The translations under genes and the position numbers were made by a program. Below, one piece after another: positions 1 to 5,191 of a stretch of 8,980 bases of DNA (position 1 is the first letter of the stretch; each line of letters begins with the position of its first letter). The stretch is from Bradyrhizobium sp. (GTDB lineage Bacteria > Pseudomonadota > Alphaproteobacteria > Rhizobiales > Xanthobacteraceae): positions 1 through 8,980 of the forward strand of contig JAICIT010000064.1 in assembly GCA_025960445.1 (NCBI GenBank), read 5' to 3'. Under the pieces are notes generated by a model, which worked only from the letters and a program-made list of their open reading frames with translations, searched no databases and was not told where the DNA came from.

Positions 1-328
1 GCATACGAGCGTAGTCACCACAGGTTCACCGGATTCATCCCGGCATTCCCCGCGCAATGGCTTTACGACTTATAACGTGATCTCCCCGGTGATCGGGCTT
101 TGTTGTCACCGTCGCCAGTGAGATACCTCTCACTAACTTGACGCCAGCGTCGAGGCGTCAGGACCACACGACTTCGCCGTCCGCCTTCGTGCTGTTCGTC
201 CACAGCACGTCAGCGTCCACCGCATCCCGTCCCGCGTTCGTGACGATCGCGAGCCGCCCCTCTTGGTGGGACGAGACGGCGGGGTTTATAGTTTTGATTT
301 GGGCAAAACGAGAAGGAATATATTTTTG
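1..328. repeat. Intergenic repeat-like sequence, no gene seen
   Basis: No convincing gene lies here. Short overlapping open frames occur on both strands, but they run into the neighbouring repeat and show no domain or good ribosome binding site. From memory, the sequence resembles a family of dispersed intergenic repeats in Bradyrhizobium and relatives, often mis-annotated as small hypothetical proteins. Recalled translation fragments are SVVTTGSPDSSRHSPRNGF near positions 14-70 and RQDHTTSPSA near 156-185. A small inverted repeat, GACGCC/GGCGTC, lies at 140-145 and 154-159. The left edge is probably outside the window. The right edge is set only by where the second repeat family begins, near 329. 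The family assignment is recollection and needs a genome self-search. Confidence 0.5.
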
Positions 329-646
329 CAAATGCGAGTGGACAGTGATTTGCCCGCTCTCGGGCAAATCAGCTCGTAGCCCGCATCGAGCAAAGCGATA
401 TGCAGCCTGGTGGTTTGAGGCGCGCAGCGCGCTCCTCACCATGAGGAGCTCGCTGCTACCGGCCCTCAAATCATCTGAGGATACTGAGGATTGCGCGCTT
501 GGGACGATCAATCCTGCTGACACGCCAACAGCCGACGGCTAAAGCAATCAAGCGGTCACGCTGCGTGACGGCTCTCTACCTTATCGGAGAGAGTAAGTCC
601 TCGGTGACGATGGCTGCCAGCGTGACCGCGCCACATCATGGCTTCA
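329..646 (+). repeat. Dispersed direct repeat, copy A
   Basis: This segment recurs in the same orientation at 4094-4415. The first 28 bases (329-356) are identical in the two copies. The stretch around 371-403 is also close. The last 116 bases (531-646) match 4300-4415 with two substitutions, at 585 and 640. Between about 404 and 470 the copies diverge. Copy A there carries its own imperfect palindrome at 417-437 (GAGG-GCGC paired with GCGC-CCTC). The conserved 3' core contains three nested inverted repeats: 552-562 with 619-629 (11 bp, perfect), 555-561 with 563-569, and 572-577 with 588-593. Open frames crossing it look spurious. It may be a non-autonomous element or a structured RNA; neither can be decided from one window. 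Confidence 0.85.
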
Positions 647-692
647 GCAAATCGCCTGCCGTCATTTTCCAGCAACGAAAGCGGACAGTCGC

Positions 693-728
693 AAACGAAA
701 GCCGCCCGAAGGCGGCTCCCTCGTTTTT
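693..728 (-). terminator. Hairpin terminator of the PEP-CTERM gene
   Basis: Bases 700-706 pair perfectly with 711-717 around a 4-base loop, which reads TTCG on the minus strand. An outer stem pairs 693-698 with 721-726. Read leftwards, the hairpin follows the stop codon at 742 by about 15 bases and carries T-rich sequence on its 3' side. It also ends in a T run on the plus strand, so it could act in both directions. Confidence 0.75.
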
Positions 729-741
729 TAGCCTGAATGAG

Positions 742-1764
742 TTACGCCACGATGGCGCGAACGCGCGATTGCCTGAGGCCCATGTAGCCGAGCGCAGCAA
801 AGCCAAGCAGCAGCATCGCCCATGTTGACGGCTCGGGTACCCCTGCTACAGGAGGAACGAAGTTATTGTTTAAAATGAACATGTCGGGGTCGTTGACGGT
901 GAAACCGTCCGGCAGATTGAAGATGTTCGTCAGCGGAAAATCGAGGCTGTTCAAGAAATCGGCGGTTCCGGTCGCCCCCAGAGTTGCCACGCCATCAACG
1001 CGCAAGTTGATGTTGATCGGCACAGGGACACCTACGCCTACGGTGAACAGAGCCGTGGTCGCCGTAGCGTTGACCGTATCGCTGAAGGTCGAGAGGGTCT
1101 CGCCGCCACTCGTATAAGCGATGTTTGTTTCGCTGTGCGATGGCGGCAATGGGTTGCTTGGGTTGCCCCCTGGTAGGACGGCCGAATTCATCGAGAAACT
1201 AAACCCACCGGCTCCCCCGCCTCCGAAAATCGTCCAGCCGAGCCCTGTGTTAGTTGCGCCGGACAGCGAGCCGGCGATGTTGAGATTGAGGGAAACGTCG
1301 ATCGTTGTTGAAGTCGAGCCAGCGGTGGGGCTGAAGATGACGTCGGTGGTGAATGAGGCCAACGAACTTGCGAAGGCGCCCTGGATCGTCGAGCCGCCAG
1401 TAGTGGTTATAAAGGTCCCGAGGTGGCCCTGGCTGGAGTTGGCAGTGCCCTGGTAAGTCTCTCCGGTCGAGGCACTGGTGCCGGTCTGCATGACCGTGAC
1501 CGGGCTGGTATCCGTCGTGGTGGTCAGGCTTAACGGACCCGTTGCGCTGAAGATAGTTTCAGCGGAGGCGTTTGATGCGGCCCCTAAGGCCACACCGAGC
1601 GCCGTCATCGCGATGATAGAGCGCCAATTTACTCTCCTTCTATTGCCGCAAGCGGAGTTGGCGCAAATGCCTTTAGTTGCCGATGCCGGCACCTTGAACG
1701 TCTGCTGCAAGCTGGCAAACGTTCCAGTAGGTTGGAAGGAAATGTCCCAAGTAAAATCCGTCAT
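742..1764 (-). CDS. PEPxxWA-CTERM sorting-domain surface protein
   Basis: Predicted secreted protein of 340 residues. A basic stretch (NRRRVNWR, 41-48) precedes a hydrophobic core at about 50-63 and an ASA|E signal-peptidase site after residue 68. The mature part is rich in Ser, Thr and Gly with beta-strand-like alternation and a glycine cluster near the middle. The C-terminus is a classic sorting signal: VPEP at 309-312, STWAMLLLGFAALGYMG as membrane segment, then basic residues. In this family the tail is processed by an exosortase and the protein goes to the cell surface or exopolysaccharide matrix. No exosortase gene is in the window. ATG 1764 is chosen because GGAGG stands 9 bases upstream; the longer frame starting at 1821 would run through the likely promoter. 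The roughly 40 residues before the signal sequence are unusually long. The specific role is unknown. Confidence 0.85.
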   Translation of the reverse strand: MTDFTWDISFQPTGTFASLQQTFKVPASATKGICANSACGNRRRVNWRSIIAMTALGVALGAASNASAETIFSATGPLSLTTTTDTSPVTVMQTGTSASTGETYQGTANSSQGHLGTFITTTGGSTIQGAFASSLASFTTDVIFSPTAGSTSTTIDVSLNLNIAGSLSGATNTGLGWTIFGGGGAGGFSFSMNSAVLPGGNPSNPLPPSHSETNIAYTSGGETLSTFSDTVNATATTALFTVGVGVPVPININLRVDGVATLGATGTADFLNSLDFPLTNIFNLPDGFTVNDPDMFILNNNFVPPVAGVPEPSTWAMLLLGFAALGYMGLRQSRVRAIVA

Positions 1765-1801
1765 GTGCGAACCTCCGCTGCTAATGATTGTCGATTGGGC
1801 T

Positions 1802-1831
1802 GATATCCGTTGGCCCCTCAATGACCGTCAA
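1802..1831 (-). promoter_or_regulatory. Candidate promoter of the PEP-CTERM gene
   Basis: On the minus strand TTGACG (1831-1826) is followed after 18 bases by GATATC (1807-1802), about 37 bases before the chosen start codon. The -35 match is good and the -10 match is weak (three of six). A GATATCCG motif on the plus strand (1802-1809) overlaps the -10. It differs in one base from the GCTATCCG half-sites at 1918 and 1939, so the divergent AraC regulator might act here too. This is inference only. Confidence 0.35.
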
Positions 1832-1917
1832 CGACATGGCTTTGCCTCTCCCGCAGACCAAGCGCTTACTGCGCGCCTCCGCGGCCTGTGCAATCGTGTC
1901 GTTTGTTGAGCTGGCGC

Positions 1918-1969
1918 GCTATCCGCTCATTGCCGGCGGCTATCCGAAAATGGCAACTTGGGATACGAT
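1918..1969 (+). promoter_or_regulatory. Direct-repeat operator and promoter upstream of the AraC gene
   Basis: Two copies of GCTATCCGnnnATnGC lie at 1918-1933 and 1939-1954, exactly 21 bp apart. Two tandem half-sites two helical turns apart are typical for AraC-family dimers. The GCTATCCG of the second copy ends 17 bases before a TACGAT -10-like box at 1964-1969. It therefore covers the -35 region, as expected for an activator contacting RNA polymerase. That the neighbouring regulator binds here is inferred from position and spacing. Confidence 0.45.
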
Positions 1970-2001
1970 GCTCCTAGCCCAGGTCATTGGGAGGCAAGGC
2001 C

Positions 2002-2997
2002 ATGCGGAACGGGCTACTACCGCTGATGCATAACCGGCGGGTCCATGCCAGCCGGAACGTGGAGGAGGTCGCCGCCTTCATGGCGTCGAAAGAGCTCCGG
2101 CTCGACCTTTCGCCGCGTGCGGCCGGCCAGTTCGAATTCATCGCGAACGCCGCCTACATGCCCGGGAGCTATCTCGGCTATATTCAGTACGGTGCGGCAG
2201 CGACCATCCAAGTACCGCAAGGCCGCGCTCGCGACGATTACTGGCTGCATTTTTCCGTGCGCGGTTCCTGGGAGATTCACAACAGCGTTGGAACGGTGAT
2301 GTGCTCGCCAGAGCAGGCAGTGTTCTCTGCACCGGTCGGGCATCACACGCTTTCCGAGGCCGGCAGCGCCTGTTTCGTACTTTCAGTTTCGCGCGCGACC
2401 ATGCTCGGCCGACTCGCAACGTTGCTGGGCGATGCCCCGGGCGGGCCGCTCGACTTCGCGCCCGCGATGAACCTTGCGTCGCGCCCGGGCCGCCGGCTGT
2501 TGCGTCACCTCCAGCTCTCGCTCGAAGAGCTCGACGAGCCGGACGAAAGCCACTGCAGCGAAGCGTTTCTGCGCATGTACGAAGAATTGATTGTCACCTC
2601 AATGTTGCTGTCGCAACCCCACAGCTTCAGCGAGCGGCTCAACCGCCTGGAGCAGCCCGCTTGGCCGCGCGGTGTCCAACTCGCGCTCGACTATATCGAA
2701 ACCCATCTCGACCGGCCGCTCACGCTCGGCGACCTCGTCAGCGTGACGGGCGTGCCCGGCCGGACATTGCTAAAGTACTTCAGGGAGCATCACGGCGTCT
2801 CCCCAATGCGCTACTGGCGTGACCGGCGCTTCGTGCGCGTCCGCGAGGCGCTGCAGCGTACGCGCGACAACGCGAGCGTCACAGATGTCGCGATGGCCTG
2901 GGGCTTCTATCATCTCGGGCGCTTCGCGGCGGAGTACGCCCGACGCTTCGGCGAAAGTCCGTCAGAGACGCGTCGACGCCACGATAGGCGCCCTTAG
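2002..2997 (+). CDS. AraC-family transcriptional regulator
   Basis: Cytoplasmic DNA-binding regulator of 331 residues. The C-terminal 110 residues form the AraC/XylS double helix-turn-helix: first HTH about 240-268 (LTLGDLVSVTGVPGRTLLKY), second about 291-322 (SVTDVAMAWGFYHLGRFAAE, then RRFGESPSE). The N-terminal part (about 20-200) resembles the AraC-binding-like domain 2 cupin-type sensor found in regulators of aromatic or aliphatic catabolism; the ligand cannot be read from the sequence. ATG 2002 is preferred because GGGAGG at 1989-1994 sits 7 bases ahead. A TTG at 1987 in the same frame overlaps that ribosome binding site and is unlikely. The gene is divergent from the PEP-CTERM gene and convergent with the isomerase-like gene. 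The upstream direct repeat suggests autoregulation. Confidence 0.92.
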   Translation: MRNGLLPLMHNRRVHASRNVEEVAAFMASKELRLDLSPRAAGQFEFIANAAYMPGSYLGYIQYGAAATIQVPQGRARDDYWLHFSVRGSWEIHNSVGTVMCSPEQAVFSAPVGHHTLSEAGSACFVLSVSRATMLGRLATLLGDAPGGPLDFAPAMNLASRPGRRLLRHLQLSLEELDEPDESHCSEAFLRMYEELIVTSMLLSQPHSFSERLNRLEQPAWPRGVQLALDYIETHLDRPLTLGDLVSVTGVPGRTLLKYFREHHGVSPMRYWRDRRFVRVREALQRTRDNASVTDVAMAWGFYHLGRFAAEYARRFGESPSETRRRHDRRP

Positions 2998-3282
2998 AGA
3001 ATCCTGTCTGCGGCCGGATGTTCCGAGGTCATTCGACGCGGTCACCACGCGAGCTTGGGTTGATGCTCGCACGGCAGATAACAGGCGCTCGCTTCGTAGA
3101 GATTGATAGCCGCAATCATTTGCGATTGTCGCACGAGACCGCGTAAATCGTTCCTGAGGCGAAGCTCAGCTTCTTGCCGGCGATCACGATCTTGCCGGGA
3201 GACGGCACCGCGCAGGCTCTCGAAGTCAGTCAGTCCGATGGCTCCACGTTCAGCAGCGGTTTGGCAATGCGAGCTTTCCTGC

Positions 3283-3894
3283 TCAGTTGGGTTTAATGGA
3301 GTGTGACCGACGCCAGTTAATCGCATCTTCTAGGCGGTCGTCGCCCCAGAAGACCTCCCGATCGACCGTAAATGTCGGCGAGCCAAAAATGCCCAGCGCC
3401 CGAGCTGCGTCGGTTTCTGCAACGAGCGCAGCCATTGCGTCCTCGGAATCGGCAAGCGCAAGCACGCGAGCCTCGTCCTGTCCAATATCGCGCAAGCTTC
3501 CGGAAAGGTTGGGCTCGCTGCCAGCCTCTTGTCCAAGCTGAAACCAGCGCCGATAGGCCGCGCGCACAAAATCGGGCCCCCAACCTTCACGCATTCCGAC
3601 TGTCGCGACCAGATTAGCTCGAATAGATGACTTGACGGGATAGGGGGCGGGCAAACGAGCAGCAATACCTTGAACGGATGCACGGCGCTCGATATCGCGC
3701 CACATGTACGCAAGCTTCGCCGGCTTATCGGCAAAGGGGACGTGATTCATTTCCTGCAGGATTACGAGCAGGTGAAACGGCCGCCACTGGAAGGTAACTC
3801 CTGTAGACTGCTGCAATTCTGCAAGTCTCATCACGCTCAAAAACGAGTAGGTGCTACCCATCGTGAACCAGAAATCGATTTTAGCGGCAGCCAT
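3283..3894 (-). CDS. 2-hydroxychromene-2-carboxylate isomerase-like (DsbA-fold) protein
   Basis: Protein of 203 residues, the usual length for the kappa-GST-like branch of the DsbA family. The opening IDFWFTMGSTYSFLSV matches the family's DFxSPYSYL motif, and Ser14 aligns with the catalytic serine of NahD-type isomerases. The usual Pro after it is Thr15. Near the C-terminus GIFGSPTFTVDREVFWGDDR (169-188) holds the cis-Pro (Pro173) of the thioredoxin fold and the conserved W-G-D-R segment. There is no CxxC, so a redox DsbA role is unlikely. Characterised members isomerise 2-hydroxychromene-2-carboxylate with glutathione in naphthalene breakdown; most genomic homologues have no proven substrate. 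AGGAGG lies 6 bases before the ATG. No other aromatic-degradation gene is nearby, so the reaction is uncertain while the family is clear. Confidence 0.87.
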   Translation of the reverse strand: MAAAKIDFWFTMGSTYSFLSVMRLAELQQSTGVTFQWRPFHLLVILQEMNHVPFADKPAKLAYMWRDIERRASVQGIAARLPAPYPVKSSIRANLVATVGMREGWGPDFVRAAYRRWFQLGQEAGSEPNLSGSLRDIGQDEARVLALADSEDAMAALVAETDAARALGIFGSPTFTVDREVFWGDDRLEDAINWRRSHSIKPN

Positions 3895-4002
3895 CGAGTG
3901 CCTCCTGTTGCGGACATGGCTTTGTAAAACTAGTTATTCGGAATTGGATGATTTTTGGCGACCCCAGGTCCTTTCCCGTAGCCGAGAGTGTCAAGGTTGC
4001 GA

Positions 4003-4022
4003 CACGGCAGCATAGTGCCGTG
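4003..4022. promoter_or_regulatory. Perfect inverted repeat upstream of the isomerase-like gene
   Basis: CACGGCA (4003-4009) and TGCCGTG (4016-4022) form a perfect 7-bp inverted repeat with a 6-base centre, about 108 bases upstream of the isomerase-like start. A perfect TTGACA on the minus strand (3994-3989) lies 8 bases downstream of it, but no good -10 stands at the usual distance. A smaller inverted repeat, GTGTC/GACAC, spans 3988-4005. It could be a dimeric regulator's operator or a hairpin. The rest of 3895-4093 holds no gene or other recognisable feature. Confidence 0.4.
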
Positions 4023-4093
4023 ACGGTGGCAGTCCAGCAATGCAGCGCGCCGCGCCGTCGCGACATCTATCATCCGCTCTCTCGTCGTGGCCC

Positions 4094-4415
4094 CAAATGC
4101 GAGTGGACAGTGATTTGCCCGACCACGCACATCAGCCCGTAGCCCGCATCGAGCAAAGCGATATGCGGGCCTCATGGTTCGAAGCGCGTAGCGGTGCAAA
4201 TCCCGCTTCGAGTGGGCCAATCAGTTCGGCGTCCGCAAATCATCTGAGGACCCTGGGGATTGCGCGATTGGCACGATCAATCATGCTGACACGCCAATCG
4301 CCGACGGCTAAAGCAATCAAGCGGTCACGCTGCGTGACGGCTCTCTACCTTATGGGAGAGAGTAAGTCCTCGGTGACGATGGCTGCCAGCGTGACCGCGC
4401 CACATCATCGCTTCA
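4094..4415 (+). repeat. Dispersed direct repeat, copy B
   Basis: Second copy of the repeat at 329-646, same orientation, with a few small gaps. The first 28 bases (4094-4121) and the last 116 (4300-4415, two substitutions) are the best conserved parts. An 8-bp inverted repeat, GCCCGCAT/ATGCGGGC (4142-4149 and 4163-4170), is intact here but decayed in copy A. The 3' core repeats the nested inverted pairs at 4321-4331 with 4388-4398, 4324-4330 with 4332-4338, and 4341-4346 with 4357-4362. The copy ends 21 bases before the rlmE stop codon, so it forms the transcribed region after rlmE and may supply its terminator. Open frames crossing it look spurious. Confidence 0.85.
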
Positions 4416-4436
4416 TTGCTGGCGGCACGGAAGCCG

Positions 4437-5144
4437 TCACCGCTCGCGATCAGCAGCCGTGATCGCCCGTTTGCCACGAAATCCCATCGCAAGGACATAA
4501 CGTTCGGACGAATCCTGCCGGCTCGACGCCGGCTTGACGTGTTTGACGGTGGCAAAATCGCGCTTCAGCTCCGCCATCAGCGCGGCGTCGGCGCCGCTCT
4601 GAAACACCTTGGCCACGAACGTGCCGCCTGGATTTAGCACCTCCGCCGCAAACCCGGCCGCCCCTTCCACCAGACCCAGAATGCGCAACTGATCGGTCTT
4701 GCGATGGCCTGTGGTATTGGGCGCCATATCCGAAAGCACCACATCGGCACCGCCACCGATCATCGCAACCAATTTGGCTGGCGCGGCATCGTCAAGAAAA
4801 TCAATGCGGGCGAAGCTGACGCCGGGTACCTCCGGCATATCCAGAAGATCGATCGCGATCACTCTGCCTTTGCCATTGGCAGCGGCAATTCGCTTCGCGG
4901 CGATCTGGCTCCAGCCACCCGGGGCGGCCCCGAGATCGACTACCGTGATCCCGGGCTTGAGAAACCGATACTTGTCATCGATCTCCGCCAGCTTGAACGC
5001 CGCGCGCGAGCGCAATCCCTCGCGCTTGGCCTGCGCCACGTAGGGATCATTGAGCTGTCGCTCCAGCCAGAGCTTTGAGGACAGCTTGCGTTTGCCGCCG
5101 GTTTTAACGGTTACGTGCAGCCGCCCGGTCGTATCTTTCGCCAT
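4437..5144 (-). CDS. rlmE: 23S rRNA 2'-O-methyltransferase RlmE (RrmJ/FtsJ)
   Basis: Methylates the 2'-OH of U2552 (E. coli numbering) in the A loop of 23S rRNA using S-adenosylmethionine, late in 50S assembly. The 235 residues show the SAM-binding motif VVDLGAAPGGWSQ (68-80) and the family's K-D-K-E tetrad: Lys51 in RAAFKL, Asp139 in LSDMAPN, Lys179 in FVAKVFQ, and Glu214 in SSERYV. The basic N-terminal tail (GKRKLSSK) and the length fit alphaproteobacterial RlmE. The start at 5144 (MAKDTTGRLH) is chosen because it matches the family N-terminus. The frame extends to an ATG at 5201, but that would overlap the ppx stop and add 19 unconserved residues. The ribosome binding site is weak (GAGAGG, about 12 bases away). 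The gene lies 47 bp after ppx on the same strand and is probably cotranscribed. Confidence 0.95.
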   Translation of the reverse strand: MAKDTTGRLHVTVKTGGKRKLSSKLWLERQLNDPYVAQAKREGLRSRAAFKLAEIDDKYRFLKPGITVVDLGAAPGGWSQIAAKRIAAANGKGRVIAIDLLDMPEVPGVSFARIDFLDDAAPAKLVAMIGGGADVVLSDMAPNTTGHRKTDQLRILGLVEGAAGFAAEVLNPGGTFVAKVFQSGADAALMAELKRDFATVKHVKPASSRQDSSERYVLAMGFRGKRAITAADRER

Positions 5145-5191
5145 CGAAAATTGATGCCTCTCAACGAGATTTGCAGGCGAGCGGAATGCGC

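Noticed and set aside
138..828. Overlapping open frames of 109-134 residues on the plus strand and 121 on the minus strand
   Set aside because: They run across two repeat families and into the PEP-CTERM 3' end, have no recognisable domain or convincing ribosome binding site, and show composition typical of translated repeat DNA.
3116..3229. Possible gene remnant on the minus strand ending SFASGTIYAVSCDNRK
   Set aside because: The 37-codon stretch between two stops looks somewhat protein-like, but there is no start with a ribosome binding site and I recognise no family. It could be a decayed C-terminus; a BLASTx hit to a longer protein would revive it.
3042..3326. Minus-strand frame of 94 residues between the AraC and isomerase-like genes
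   Set aside because: It overlaps the isomerase-like 3' end, has no visible ribosome binding site or domain, and its charged sequence looks like chance reading of intergenic DNA.
4003..4022. Sigma-54 promoter (GGCAC and TGC elements)
   Set aside because: The GG and GC elements are one base too close, and the sequence is explained better as a perfect palindrome.
4190..4230. tRNA-like 3' half in copy B (GTGCAAATCCCGC followed by GGGCCA)
   Set aside because: It recalls a T-loop, but no D-arm, anticodon arm or acceptor stem pairing can be built around it.
4040..4555. Open frames of 140 and 76 residues across copy B
   Set aside because: They read through the repeat and, for the minus-strand frame, into rlmE in the wrong frame. 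Their similarity to frames in copy A reflects the DNA repeat, not a protein family.
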